The notes: generated from the letters alone by a model not told the origin. A DNA stretch of 59,172 nucleotides from Nafulsella turpanensis ZLM-10 (GCF_000346615.1 NZ_ANNU01000052.1:1-59172), one strand, 5' to 3'. Shown: positions 26,755 to 35,952, counted from the first letter of the stretch. A program made the numbers and translations.

Positions 26755-27920
26755 TTCTTTTTATGTGGGAGAACTTATTTTTATTGATAATTTGATTTTA
26801 TCCATTGCCAATCCCACTTCTTTCTTCTTCAGAGCTTGTACGTAGACGGCATCTGGCGTTAGGCTATTGTTTTCAAAGCAGGGAAGTAAAGGCTGAGCCA
26901 CTAAACAGTTTTGGTATAACAATTGGATGCTACATATTTTAGAATTTTTAATTTTTTATATTGGGTTATGTAGTCAGGGGGTTCTCATTTTACCCTGTTT
27001 GTATCTATTAAATGTAAGATGTTTCACAAAATTAACAAATGAATATTAATATTCCCATTAAAAGAAAATATTATGCTTTTAGCCAGTTAAGATGAGATTG
27101 CATTTTTAATTATTTATGATAACTGTTTATTTTGTGAAATTTTTCTAGAGAGGTTATTGGTTCTTACTTATTGGTAATAATTTCACTCGCCAAAGAGTAA
27201 GTTATAAAAAGCTTTTAAACCTTATCGCCTATACAGACGTTTTAGTCCAGAGGTTTTTCCTATTCTGGACCGGCTACTATTAATAAACAAGCAGAATGCT
27301 TTTTTTGCCTAGGCTCATAAAAACCTTAATCGATTTTTTATCAAGTTTACTCAAGAGGTAGTATCGGTTCTTTTTAAAGTAAACTCCATACTGATTTTTC
27401 AGTTTCCTCAATCCCAGTTCTGCTAATAGGATTAAATGTATTAGTGCTGGCAGCCGGTTTTGAAGTGGAGTTAAAAATACCTTTTTAACGATATAAATTA
27501 TTAAATTGCCATTTATTTACGTTATTACTAACATAATTTTTTGAGCGAATAAACGCTCTTTTTCATGGTTTAAATTTTAAGCAAAAGAATTGCACTTAGC
27601 TAGGGGTGGGTTATTTTATACAAGTATTACATAATGTAGCATTTGCAAAACTACTTCTATCCATAGGTAAAAAATTATAAGCGGTGATTAAACATACAAA
27701 TTGATTGATTTTAGCACTAAGTATGGAACCTACTACCTTATTTACATCTACCTTATCAATCTCGACAGCTTCCCTGATGCTCCAGACAACTTTAGGTCTC
27801 ATCAATCTTTGTCCATGGGGCTCAGAAAATGCTGGGATGGTTTGGGCATGGCTATAGCTAAACCCTTGAGGCTTGGACAAAGTGGTTCGGCTTTCCAAAA
27901 ATACACTAACTCCCCTTGTG
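26755..27920. other. Gene-poor AT-rich region
   Basis: About 1.2 kb with no convincing gene. A 7-bp hairpin GTCCAGA / TCTGGAC lies at 27245-27270. Several poly-A/T patches occur. Frames near 27611-27931 exist on both strands but show no recognisable motif. Confidence 0.5.
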
Positions 27921-28170
27921 ATTGTGGGTGAATTTATAGCTCCAATCCTCCTTATTTTGGTTTGTTTACCAATATGCAGCAGCCATAGTTGGATCCATTA
28001 CAGTTGTCCATGCATCATGAAGCTTCTTTATGAACTGGTATGCAGAGCCGCGAAGAGGAGAGGGATTTGAATATCATCTCCTTGTAATAGGAATGGTACT
28101 TTGCCTGATTATTTTAGGTGATGGAAAATGGTCGCTAGCTCATTACCGTTCTTTAGAAGAAAAGCCGCCA
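27921..28170 (+). repeat. Dispersed ~250-bp intergenic repeat, copy B
   Basis: Same orientation as copy A at 2451-2717. The conserved core is 28035-28058. Both copies can be read as G-(I/F)-(K/E)-YH-(F/L)-LVIG in one frame over about 40 codons, but upstream frames disagree. The right end runs into the glmS terminator hairpin and lies about 60 bases before the right 23-bp repeat. Confidence 0.6.
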
Positions 28171-28188
28171 GAATTGCTTCCAGCGGCT
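28154..28188 (-). terminator. Terminator downstream of glmS
   Basis: The stem AGCCGC / GCGGCT with an inner GAA/TTC pairing (28163-28188). On the minus strand it is followed by TTTTCTTCT. It lies about 95 bases past the glmS stop codon, in the right orientation to end that operon. Confidence 0.6.
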
Positions 28189-28231
28189 CTAACAGAATTT
28201 TATTTTGCTTCTTGTCTGCTGCTAAAATAGC

Positions 28232-28254
28232 TTGTCCGAACCGTTACCACAAGC
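28232..28254 (-). repeat. 23-bp repeat, right copy (inverted relative to 212-234)
   Basis: Reads TTGTCCGAACCG, then TTACCACAAGC on the plus strand, the reverse complement of 212-234 with one mismatch. It ends 29 bases before the glmS stop codon, exactly where the dense core gene block begins. Confidence 0.7.
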
Positions 28255-28282
28255 AACAAAGCTCCGGAAACCTATCCTTTCC

Positions 28283-30121
28283 TTATTCTACCGTAACCGA
28301 TTTTGCGAGGTTACGGGGCTGGTCGACATTACAGCCACGCATAACAGCTATGTGGTAGGAGAGAAGCTGTAATGGAACTACTGACACCAGTGGCATCAGC
28401 ACTTCGTTTACGGCTGGCACTTCTATCACAAATTCTGCCATTTCGGGAATTACATCGTCACCTTCAGTCACTACCGCAATAACCCTTCCTTTACGGGCTC
28501 TTACTTCCTGTATGTTCGAAACAATTTTCTCGTATGATTTATCTCGTGTAGCAATTACCACCACCGGCATTTCTTCGTCAATGAGGGCAATAGGGCCGTG
28601 CTTCATCTCTGCCGCCGGGTATCCTTCCGCATGGATGTATGAAATCTCCTTCAGTTTTAATGCTCCTTCCAGTGCTACAGGGAAATTAAAGCCTCTTCCC
28701 AGGTACAGGAAGTTTCGCGCGTCTTTGAATATCTCTGAAATAACTTTTATTTCATCATTTAGCTGCAAGGCCTTTTCTACCTTTGAAGGAATGTTCTCCA
28801 GCTCCACCAGCAGTTCTTTATACTTGCTCAAAGAGATAGTTCCTCTGTTATGAGCTGTCCGCAGAGCCATCATTGATAAGACCGTCAGCTGAGCAGTAAA
28901 TGCCTTTGTACTGGCCACACCAATCTCCGGGCCGGCATGTGTATAGGCTCCTTCATGCGAGGCGCGGCTGATAGACGAACCAACCACATTACAAACACCA
29001 AAAATGATGGCGCCCTTGCTTTTTGCCAGTTCAATGGCAGCCAGTGTATCGGCCGTTTCGCCTGATTGTGAGATGGCAATTACCACATCTCCTTCATTGA
29101 TAACGGGGTTCCTATAGCGAAACTCGGAGGCATATTCTACCTCTACAGGAATACGGCAGAATTCCTCAAACATATACTCGGCCACAAGGCCGGCATGCCA
29201 GGAGGTGCCGCAGGCAATGATAATTATACGATCTGCATTCTCAAGCTTTTTGGCATATTCGCGAATGCCGCCCAGGCGAAGGTAACCATCTGCTGCATTG
29301 AGGCGACCGCGCATACAATCAGCAATAGAGCGGGGCTGTTCACAGATTTCCTTTAGCATAAAGTGCTCAAAACCACCTTTTTCGATTGCTTCCAGCTCCA
29401 TGTCAAGCGTCTGGATGTAAGGATTTGTGGGAACATCCTGCGTATTACGGATGCTTAGCTTATCATCTTTAATAACAGCAATTTCAAAATCGTTCAGGTA
29501 TACTACCTCATTGGTATACTCTACAATGGGAGTCGCATCGGAGGCCAGAAAAAACTCGCCTTTACCGACGCCAATCACCAGCGGGCTTCCTTTACGGGCT
29601 GCCACCAGGGTGTTAGGCTCATCTTCATTCATTACCACAATGGCATAGGCACCTACCACCTGCGTTAATGCCAGGCGAACGGCCTCTTCGAGGCTGCAGT
29701 TTTCATGGAGTTTAATATCCTCGATAAAATGGATAAGTACCTCCGTATCTGTCTGGCTAGTAAAGGTGTGCCCTTTTTTTGTTAGCTCCTTTTTAATAGC
29801 ATCGTAGTTTTCGATGATGCCGTTATGGATAATGGCTAATTTGTGGTTGGAGGAAGCGTGTGGGTGAGCATTTTCATCACTTGGCGGCCCGTGGGTAGCC
29901 CAGCGGGTATGGCCCATGCCGATATTGCTTTCTAGTTGCTTTCCCTGTACATATTCTTCAAGATCGGCAACTTTACCCTGCTTTTTATATGTTTTTAGTT
30001 TATCCTCATTGATAACTGCTACACCAGCACTGTCATACCCTCTGTACTCCAGTCGTTTTAAGCCCTTCACTACAACGGGATAGGCATCCCTATGCCCAAT
30101 ATATCCTACAATTCCGCACAT
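28283..30121 (-). CDS. glmS: Glutamine--fructose-6-phosphate aminotransferase (isomerizing)
   Basis: Makes glucosamine 6-phosphate from fructose 6-phosphate and glutamine, the first committed step to UDP-GlcNAc for peptidoglycan and LPS. The N-terminal amidotransferase begins MCGIVGYIG, with Cys2 the nucleophile after Met removal, and has GHTRWATHG. Two SIS sugar-isomerase domains follow, with ISQSGETADT and EMKHGPIALID. The C-terminus LAKSVTVE is the conserved end containing the catalytic Lys. The length of 612 residues is normal. It is the last gene of a leftward operon after a GT5 enzyme and a DUF4270 lipoprotein. No glmS ribozyme was looked for successfully, and the 28-base upstream gap is too short for one. 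Confidence 0.97.
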   Translation of the reverse strand: MCGIVGYIGHRDAYPVVVKGLKRLEYRGYDSAGVAVINEDKLKTYKKQGKVADLEEYVQGKQLESNIGMGHTRWATHGPPSDENAHPHASSNHKLAIIHNGIIENYDAIKKELTKKGHTFTSQTDTEVLIHFIEDIKLHENCSLEEAVRLALTQVVGAYAIVVMNEDEPNTLVAARKGSPLVIGVGKGEFFLASDATPIVEYTNEVVYLNDFEIAVIKDDKLSIRNTQDVPTNPYIQTLDMELEAIEKGGFEHFMLKEICEQPRSIADCMRGRLNAADGYLRLGGIREYAKKLENADRIIIIACGTSWHAGLVAEYMFEEFCRIPVEVEYASEFRYRNPVINEGDVVIAISQSGETADTLAAIELAKSKGAIIFGVCNVVGSSISRASHEGAYTHAGPEIGVASTKAFTAQLTVLSMMALRTAHNRGTISLSKYKELLVELENIPSKVEKALQLNDEIKVISEIFKDARNFLYLGRGFNFPVALEGALKLKEISYIHAEGYPAAEMKHGPIALIDEEMPVVVIATRDKSYEKIVSNIQEVRARKGRVIAVVTEGDDVIPEMAEFVIEVPAVNEVLMPLVSVVPLQLLSYHIAVMRGCNVDQPRNLAKSVTVE

Positions 30122-30149
30122 ACAGTATAGTAATAGTAAATTTTATTGA

Positions 30150-31520
30150 TTAATCTTCTTTAATAATGGTATAGTAGACCTTTAATGTTATATCGGCAGG
30201 TTCTGTTACAAAGCTTGCAAGAGAGCTGGGGCCCGCCGGATAAACGATACCCTGCAGGTAATGGTCATTGGCATTTAATGCATATTCTTCCAGCGCCAGG
30301 GCAAGATCGCCCTGGTATCTGAACAAGGTATCCTGTCCTGCAATGAACGTTCTCATTTCAAGTGAAACAGGAAGGTCTGCTCTTGTAACCACAGGGATAG
30401 GGCTATTGTTTCCATCTACAAAGTTCATCGAAAGGGCCGATGGCAAGGGCTGGAAAGGGCCATTTGCCTCAATACTATCGATTGCCAGTATTGCCTGATT
30501 GATGATAATACGATACCCTTCAAGCGAGTCTGCAGTAATTAAATCTCTAAAAGCTGCATAGCTGATTTTTGGTACCAGCCCGGCAGAGGAGCGGAAGTAA
30601 AGCTGGCCATCAGTGGTCTGGAACTCTTCATTATATCCGTACATGGGAACATTCTCAAGACCTGTTCCGCTGTAATCAGCTTCTAAATGATAATAAGCCG
30701 GCAACTGAAGCAGGGTTTCCTCCTCCATTTCTTTTGGAATAAGCGGAAAGCTTACCCGCGCGCTGTCACCTCCATAATACAAATCTATTTTTGAAAGGGC
30801 TGGGCTGTAGCTATTAATGAAAGTATTCTCCTCTCCGGGTACGATGGCCAAACCACGAATAAATTCATTAAAAGCGGCCTGGGTAGAGAAGGTTGTTGTG
30901 TCAGCCTTCAGTTGGTCCAGAATTCCTGAGGCAAAGAGATCGCTTAGTGGAATGCTTAAAGTATTGTTTACCACGGCAGAAGTGTCGAAGGTAAGCTGAC
31001 CGATTTGCTCCCCCAGTACTTCGCTATCATTAGTATAGTACCTGTATGCCAGGTTCCCATCCACTGCAGACGTTGGTTCAATGGCATCCTGTAGCTGGTA
31101 AATGGTTAAAGTTTGAGCAGCACTCAGTTCATCGCCAAAAAAGCTACTGCCAAAGCGAAGCCGCAGGAAAGCAGAATCCAGACTAGCGCTTGCTGCTACC
31201 GGGGGTATGGAATCGAGGGTACCGATATTGGAATAAGCGGTGGCAGTAAGAACACCGAAGTCTTCACTTTTATTTCGCCCGATGTATACAGGAGTAATGC
31301 TGGTAATGACACCCGCATTGTTTCTTATAATATTAGAACTGCTGAATATACTATCAATATGTACCTGGGCAGTTTCCAGTGGTATTTCTACATAGTGGGT
31401 GGAGATGGCATCTCCCTTAGGGTTCAGCTCAAGGCCGAGTTCACTTGGTTCTTCGCAGGAGAAGAAGAAAAAGAGGGCTGGCAACAATGCCAGCCCCTTT
31501 TTATTAGCCAGCAAGTTCAT
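30150..31520 (-). CDS. DUF4270 family lipoprotein
   Basis: A 456-residue exported protein. The chosen start (MNLLANKKGLALLPALFFFF) gives a signal sequence ending in FFSC, a lipoprotein-like cleavage site, followed by the characteristic EPSELGLELNPKGDAI beginning of DUF4270 proteins. The body is beta-rich with no catalytic motif. An upstream in-frame start at 31565 would bury the signal peptide and is rejected. The gene overlaps the GT5 gene by 17 bases and precedes glmS. This trio recurs in Cytophagales, but the function of DUF4270 remains unknown. Confidence 0.88.
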   Translation of the reverse strand: MNLLANKKGLALLPALFFFFSCEEPSELGLELNPKGDAISTHYVEIPLETAQVHIDSIFSSSNIIRNNAGVITSITPVYIGRNKSEDFGVLTATAYSNIGTLDSIPPVAASASLDSAFLRLRFGSSFFGDELSAAQTLTIYQLQDAIEPTSAVDGNLAYRYYTNDSEVLGEQIGQLTFDTSAVVNNTLSIPLSDLFASGILDQLKADTTTFSTQAAFNEFIRGLAIVPGEENTFINSYSPALSKIDLYYGGDSARVSFPLIPKEMEEETLLQLPAYYHLEADYSGTGLENVPMYGYNEEFQTTDGQLYFRSSAGLVPKISYAAFRDLITADSLEGYRIIINQAILAIDSIEANGPFQPLPSALSMNFVDGNNSPIPVVTRADLPVSLEMRTFIAGQDTLFRYQGDLALALEEYALNANDHYLQGIVYPAGPSSLASFVTEPADITLKVYYTIIKED

Positions 31521-32316
31521 TATAGAGGTTGTAGTACGAATCAAGGTAGTCAGTGTCTTTATCAATCGTTTCTATTTTCTGGTTATCCGTTACATGCATG
31601 AACAGTTTGTTCAGGCTTTCACTGAATTTTTCTTCCGCCTTTATGGCCGCATCGGAGTAGGCGATGCCGATCTTGATAAAGCCTTCAAAGTCCCCGGACT
31701 GGAGAGGAATGAGCATGCTGTCCTCAATATCAAGCATTTTTACCTTCTCCAGCAGATCGCCGTTAAATTTATGCTTAAACGGATTGTTATAAACGGTAAA
31801 TACTGTTTTGGTATTTTTGAACAGCGGGTCGTTCTTATAGGTAGTCTTCAGGTACATTGGAATCAGGCTGGTCATCCAATCGTTGCAATGTACAATATCG
31901 GGAGCCCATCCAAGCTTCTTAACAGTTTCTATTACGCCTTTGCAGAAGAAGATGGCACGTTCGTCATTATCCTTGTAAAAGTTGTTCTCTTTATCAAAGA
32001 ATACAAATTTTCGGTGGAAATAATCTTCGTTATCGATAAAGTACACCTGTAATTTGGCATTGGGGATAGAGGCTACTTTTATAATTAACGGCTTTTCTTC
32101 ATCACCTACAGCGATGTTGATGCCTGAGAGCCTTACCACTTCATGCAACCTGTTCTTGCGCTCATTAATCAGGCCGAAGCGGGGCACCAGTATCCTAATC
32201 TCCATCCCGCGCTCCTGCATTTCCTGAGGTAGCTTCCGCACAAAATCGGCTACTTCGGAGGTTTGCAGGAAAGGATTGATTTCGCTGGCAACGTACAAAA
32301 TTCGTAACTTTGACAT
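31504..32316 (-). CDS. Glycogen/starch synthase-like GT5 catalytic N-domain protein
   Basis: Resembles the N-terminal Rossmann domain of glycogen synthase (LRILYVASEINPFLQTSEVADFVRKLP, IRILVPRFGLINERKNRLHE, DIVHCNDWMTSLIPMYLK). It is only 270 residues against about 480 in the full enzyme. The second domain, which in full GT5 enzymes contains most ADP-glucose contacts, is absent. The usual KTGG near the N-terminus reads QTSE here. It may therefore be a regulatory or non-catalytic relative. The short form linked to DUF4270 and glmS is seen in this bacterial group. It starts the leftward operon, with a good promoter at 32355-32385. Confidence 0.8.
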   Translation of the reverse strand: MSKLRILYVASEINPFLQTSEVADFVRKLPQEMQERGMEIRILVPRFGLINERKNRLHEVVRLSGINIAVGDEEKPLIIKVASIPNAKLQVYFIDNEDYFHRKFVFFDKENNFYKDNDERAIFFCKGVIETVKKLGWAPDIVHCNDWMTSLIPMYLKTTYKNDPLFKNTKTVFTVYNNPFKHKFNGDLLEKVKMLDIEDSMLIPLQSGDFEGFIKIGIAYSDAAIKAEEKFSESLNKLFMHVTDNQKIETIDKDTDYLDSYYNLYNELAG

Positions 32317-32354
32317 ATATATATGAAGGTTTGTTAGACTACTTTACGAAGCCA

Positions 32355-32385
32355 CAAAAATACAAAATTTTTAAGGGATTCTCAA
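32355..32385 (-). promoter_or_regulatory. Bacteroidota promoter for the GT5-DUF4270-glmS operon
   Basis: On the minus strand TTG (complement of 32383-32385) is followed after 20 bases by TATTTTTG (complement of 32355-32362). This fits the Bacteroidota -33 TTG and -7 TAnnTTTG consensus. The leader to the ATG at 32316 would be about 30 bases. Confidence 0.65.
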
Positions 32386-32406
32386 GATTTTTCAACTTAT
32401 AAAACG

Positions 32407-32414
32407 TATGTTTG
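32407..32414 (+). promoter_or_regulatory. Promoter -7 box for panC
   Basis: TATGTTTG matches TAnnTTTG, 33 bases before the panC ATG. No clear -33 TTG is present. It lies back to back with the leftward promoter of the GT5 operon. Confidence 0.45.
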
Positions 32415-32446
32415 CCGCAATTTAGTATAATACTTTCCTTCCGGAT

Positions 32447-33298
32447 ATGCTCGTTTTTGATAAAAAGGCAGAACTGACAGAGTATTTGACACAACAACGG
32501 CAAACCGGTAAACTGATTGGTTTTGTGCCAACCATGGGTGCGCTTCACCAGGGGCATCTTTCCCTTATCGAAGCTTCTCTCTCCCAGACAGACTTAACTG
32601 TCTGCAGCATATTTGTAAATCCTACTCAGTTTAATAACCCGCAGGATCTCGAAAAATATCCGCGGACGCTGGAAAAAGATCGGGAACTGCTGGAAAAAGC
32701 AGGATGCCAGGTGCTTTTTTGCCCCGGGCAGCAGGAAATGTACCCTAACGTTAGCTATACAAATTTCTCTTTTGGCCTGCTGGAAACGGTAATGGAAGGG
32801 TACTTCCGGCCCGGGCACTTCCATGGAGTGGGCCTGGTGGTTTCTAAGTTATTTCATATTGTGCAGCCCAATCTGGCCTTTTTCGGACAGAAAGATCTGC
32901 AGCAATGCCGTATTATTGAGCAGCTGGCAAAAGATCTTTTCTTTAATGTATCTGTAGTAGTGGTACCCACCATGCGGGAGGCCGATGGGCTGGCCATGTC
33001 TTCACGCAATGTGCGCCTGCAGCCGGGCGAGCGGAAGGAGGCTGCCATCCTGTACAAGGTTCTTCAGGAATCTGCCAATCGCCTGCTTGCCGGCGAAGGG
33101 GTACAGGAGATAAAAAAAGCGGCGGAGCGTACTTTAACAAATACCACCACAGGAGTGCGTTTGGAGTATTTCTGCATTGCCGATGGCGGAACTTTGCAGC
33201 CGGTGAAGGACGTTCAGCAGCATAAACAACTTGCCTTATGTGTGGCAGGATATGTAGGAGAGGTACGGCTTATTGACAACCTGCTCTTAGAGTTGTAA
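32447..33298 (+). CDS. panC: Pantothenate synthetase (pantoate--beta-alanine ligase)
   Basis: Joins pantoate and beta-alanine using ATP to form pantothenate, the precursor of coenzyme A. The ATP-binding motif PTMGALHQGHLSLI (HxGH type), FVNPTQFN, GQKDLQQCRII and MSSRNVRL are all present. The length of 283 residues is normal. The next gene, panD, supplies beta-alanine, so the two steps are adjacent. Confidence 0.96.
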   Translation: MLVFDKKAELTEYLTQQRQTGKLIGFVPTMGALHQGHLSLIEASLSQTDLTVCSIFVNPTQFNNPQDLEKYPRTLEKDRELLEKAGCQVLFCPGQQEMYPNVSYTNFSFGLLETVMEGYFRPGHFHGVGLVVSKLFHIVQPNLAFFGQKDLQQCRIIEQLAKDLFFNVSVVVVPTMREADGLAMSSRNVRLQPGERKEAAILYKVLQESANRLLAGEGVQEIKKAAERTLTNTTTGVRLEYFCIADGGTLQPVKDVQQHKQLALCVAGYVGEVRLIDNLLLEL

Positions 33299-33331
33299 TT
33301 TGTTCTAAATTGTACTGATTGTATTGAACAT

Positions 33332-33679
33332 ATGTTTATCCAAGTCTTAAAATCAAAGTTACACAGGGTTAAAATTACACAGGCCGAGCTGCATTATGTG
33401 GGAAGTATTACCATTGATGAGGACCTGATGGATGCCGCACGGTTGATAGAAGGCGAAAAAGTGCAGATTGTGAATGTGAATAATGGCGAACGCCTGGAAA
33501 CGTATGTGATAAAGGGCGAGCGTGGGAGTGGTATGATTTGTATGAACGGTCCTGCTGCCCGCAAAGTGCAGGTAGGAGATATCATCATTATTATTTCTTA
33601 TGCCATGATGGCGCTTGAAGAGGCTAAAAAATACACCCCTGCCGTAGTTTTCCCTGATGAGTCTAATAAACTAAGTTAA
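33332..33679 (+). CDS. panD: Aspartate 1-decarboxylase
   Basis: Pyruvoyl enzyme converting aspartate to beta-alanine for pantothenate. The self-cleavage site Gly-Ser is in [10 protein letters not shown] (Ser becomes the pyruvoyl group). [22 protein letters not shown] is the conserved C-terminal region. The length of 115 residues is normal. It lies 33 bases after panC and is followed after 5 bases by the flippase-like gene, so these probably share a transcript. Confidence 0.96.
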   Translation: MFIQVLKSKLHRVKITQAELHYVGSITIDEDLMDAARLIEGEKVQIVNVNNGERLETYVIKGERGSGMICMNGPAARKVQVGDIIIIISYAMMALEEAKKYTPAVVFPDESNKLS

Positions 33680-33684
33680 GCGGT

Positions 33685-34710
33685 GTGAGTAAGAAGCTTG
33701 TAAAACCGGTTCTGCAGTATACCCTCTCACTGGCGGTAGCTATCGGTATTCTCTGGTATGTGCTGAGCCAGGTTGAGCTGGAAAAAATGCTCGGTAAGCT
33801 TCATCTCCTCAATTACTGGTGGATTGGAGCTTCTGTGTTTTTTGGCTTACTTAGCTATCTGCTACGGGCGTACCGCTGGAATCTCCTGCTGGCGCCCATT
33901 GGCTACAGGCCAGGCTTTGTCCCGACTTTCCTGGCCACCATGGTGGGCTATTTGGCAAACCTGCTGCTGCCCCGCTTCGGAGAGGTGGTGCGTTGTGGTA
34001 TGCTAAAGCGAAGTGATGCCGTGCCTGTATCGGCCTCCCTGGGAACGGTACTGGTTGATCGGGCTTTTGATCTCCTTGCCTTGCTATCTATTGTTGGGAT
34101 GGCTCTTTTCCTGGAATTTGATGTGCTGAAGGATTTTTTGGCGCAGATTTTTCAGGGAGAAGGAACTGACAGCTCTTCCCAAGGTTTTTTCTTTTATTAT
34201 CTTCTGGCAGGAGTGGTATTGGTGGCCGGGCTGCTCTGGGTAATCTATCGACTGTACCGTGTGCAAATTCTTCAGCATGCTTTATACCAGAAGGCATCTG
34301 GTTTTGTGCGCGAGCTGCTGGCAGGTGTTATGAGCGTTCGGAAGCTGGAGAGTCCTGTTGGTTTCTGGCTGTCCACAATCCTTATCTGGGTCATGTATTA
34401 TCTCATGTCCTATTTAATTGTTTTCTCTCTGCCTGCAACCTCCGATATTGATTTTATTGCAGGTTTATCCATTCTGGCAATGGGAGGAATTGGAATGGCT
34501 GCTCCTGTGCAGGGAGGCCTGGGTACTTACCATCTGCTGGTGAGCGGGGTGCTGATGTTGTACGGTGCAGAGGAAAATGAGGCTGTCCTGCTGGCCTTTG
34601 TATTGCATACCTCACAAACCCTTTTGGTAATTGTGGTGGGAAGCATCTCTTTTCTTATTAGTATGTTACGGAAAAAGGCGCAACCAATTACCAGCTCACA
34701 GCATGTATAA
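33685..34710 (+). CDS. Lysylphosphatidylglycerol synthase transmembrane-region/flippase-like protein (UPF0104)
   Basis: Polytopic membrane protein of about eight segments, homologous to the membrane domain of MprF and the UPF0104/TIGR00374 group. Recognisable blocks are LLRAYRWNLLLAPIG, GYLANLLLPRFGEVVRCGML and VQGGLGTYH. The aminoacyl-transfer domain of MprF is absent. The start is a GTG. Family members are suspected lipid or glycolipid translocases, and no substrate is assigned. It overlaps the rfaE2 gene by 8 bases. Confidence 0.85.
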   Translation: MSKKLVKPVLQYTLSLAVAIGILWYVLSQVELEKMLGKLHLLNYWWIGASVFFGLLSYLLRAYRWNLLLAPIGYRPGFVPTFLATMVGYLANLLLPRFGEVVRCGMLKRSDAVPVSASLGTVLVDRAFDLLALLSIVGMALFLEFDVLKDFLAQIFQGEGTDSSSQGFFFYYLLAGVVLVAGLLWVIYRLYRVQILQHALYQKASGFVRELLAGVMSVRKLESPVGFWLSTILIWVMYYLMSYLIVFSLPATSDIDFIAGLSILAMGGIGMAAPVQGGLGTYHLLVSGVLMLYGAEENEAVLLAFVLHTSQTLLVIVVGSISFLISMLRKKAQPITSSQHV

Positions 34711-35191
34711 GGAACCGACCGGGCAAAAAATATATAAGCTGCCAACCCTAAAGAACTTAATGACAAAATGGCGGGAAGAGGGAGAGCAGGTAGTTTTCTC
34801 TAATGGGTGCTTTGACATTCTGCATCTCGGGCATATCGATTACCTCGAAAAAGCCCGCCAGCTCGGCAGTAAGCTTATTATTGGCATTAATTCTGATGCT
34901 TCTGTAAAAAGATTGAAAGGACCGGAAAGGCCTGTTCAGCCGGAGGAGGCTCGCTGCAGGTTAATTGCGGCCCTTGCTTTTGTGGATGCCGTAGTGGTGT
35001 TTGAGGAGGACACTCCCCTGGGGTTGATAGAAACACTTCGGCCACACATTCTCGTAAAAGGAAATGACTATGCTTTTTCGCAAATTGTTGGTGCGGATTT
35101 TGTAATAAAAAATGGGGGAGAAGTGAAGACCATTCCCCTGGTGGAGGGCTACTCCACCACCCGAATAATTGAACAGATAAAAAAATTATAG
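34703..35191 (+). CDS. rfaE2: D-glycero-beta-D-manno-heptose 1-phosphate adenylyltransferase
   Basis: Nucleotidyltransferase of the cytidylyltransferase fold, equivalent to the C-terminal half of HldE. It makes ADP-heptose for LPS core. The motif SNGCFDILHLGHIDYLEKA has the HxGH site, and LVKGNDYAFSQIVGADFV and EGYSTTRIIEQI are family-typical. The ATG at 34703 gives the normal N-terminus; an upstream in-frame start lies deep in the previous gene. The kinase half (RfaE1) is not in this window, so the two activities are split. Confidence 0.92.
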   Translation: MYKEPTGQKIYKLPTLKNLMTKWREEGEQVVFSNGCFDILHLGHIDYLEKARQLGSKLIIGINSDASVKRLKGPERPVQPEEARCRLIAALAFVDAVVVFEEDTPLGLIETLRPHILVKGNDYAFSQIVGADFVIKNGGEVKTIPLVEGYSTTRIIEQIKKL

Positions 35192-35206
35192 AAAGGAGTA
35201 TAAACT

Positions 35207-35896
35207 ATGTTTTTCGACGGAACAGGATTATTAATTTTCGCTGTTTTTGCGCTGGCCAGCTGGGCCGTTGGCCACAGGCTTAAGAGTAAGTTCAGGAAGT
35301 ATTCGCAAATTGGCCTGCGTTCCGGTATTAGCGGGGCAGAGGCAGCAGCTAAAATGCTGCAGGACAATGGTATAAACGATGTGCGTATTGTGTCCACTCC
35401 CGGCCGCTTAACCGACCACTATAACCCGGCCGATAAAACCGTTAACCTCAGCCACGAGGTGTACCAGGGTCGTAATGCGGCTGCAGTGGCGGTAGCAGCT
35501 CACGAGTGCGGGCATGCTGTTCAGCATGCTACAGCTTACAGTATGCTCAAGTTTCGCTCTGCCATGGTGCCGGTACTAAATGTGTCTTCGCAGTTCCTTA
35601 CCTGGATTATCCTGATCGGTATCCTCTTGATTAATACAACGCCCATACCGTTGCTGTTAGGAATAGGGATATTTGCCCTTACAACCATATTTTCTTTTAT
35701 TACCCTGCCGGTGGAGTTCGATGCCAGCCGCAGAGCCCTGGCCTGGATGGATAGCCAGCGGGTAGTAACCAGCCAGGAGCATAATATGGCAAAAGATGCT
35801 CTTAAATGGGCCGCTATGACCTATGTAGTGGCGGCGCTGGCTTCTCTCGCCCAACTGCTTTACCTGGTGTCAATTTTCCTGGGGCGTAGGGACTAA
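35207..35896 (+). CDS. Membrane zinc metallopeptidase (YugP-type, Zn_peptidase_2)
   Basis: A 229-residue integral membrane peptidase. The zinc motif is in VAAHECGHAVQHATAY (HECGH), followed by FRSAMVPVLN. Further markers are YNPADKTVNLSHEVYQGRN before it and the membrane segments around residues 125-170 and 205-225. EFDASRRALAWMDSQRV carries the probable third zinc-ligand region. Family function is poorly known. It lies 15 bases after rfaE2 and ends at a strong terminator. Confidence 0.9.
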   Translation: MFFDGTGLLIFAVFALASWAVGHRLKSKFRKYSQIGLRSGISGAEAAAKMLQDNGINDVRIVSTPGRLTDHYNPADKTVNLSHEVYQGRNAAAVAVAAHECGHAVQHATAYSMLKFRSAMVPVLNVSSQFLTWIILIGILLINTTPIPLLLGIGIFALTTIFSFITLPVEFDASRRALAWMDSQRVVTSQEHNMAKDALKWAAMTYVVAALASLAQLLYLVSIFLGRRD

Positions 35897-35917
35897 AAAA
35901 TAGATGCAAAGCTTTTT

Positions 35918-35952
35918 AAAGGCGGATGGGAAAATTCCCATTCGCCTTTTTC
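35918..35952 (+). terminator. Strong Rho-independent terminator
   Basis: The stem AAAGGCG...ATGGGAA / TTCCCAT...CGCCTTT with one internal mismatch is followed by TTTTTCTTT. It closes the panC to zinc-peptidase series. Confidence 0.85.

Noticed and set aside
28035-28080. tRNA-like T-arm in repeat copy B
   Set aside because: The GGATTTGAATATC string looks T-loop-like, but no acceptor or anticodon stem can be folded around it.
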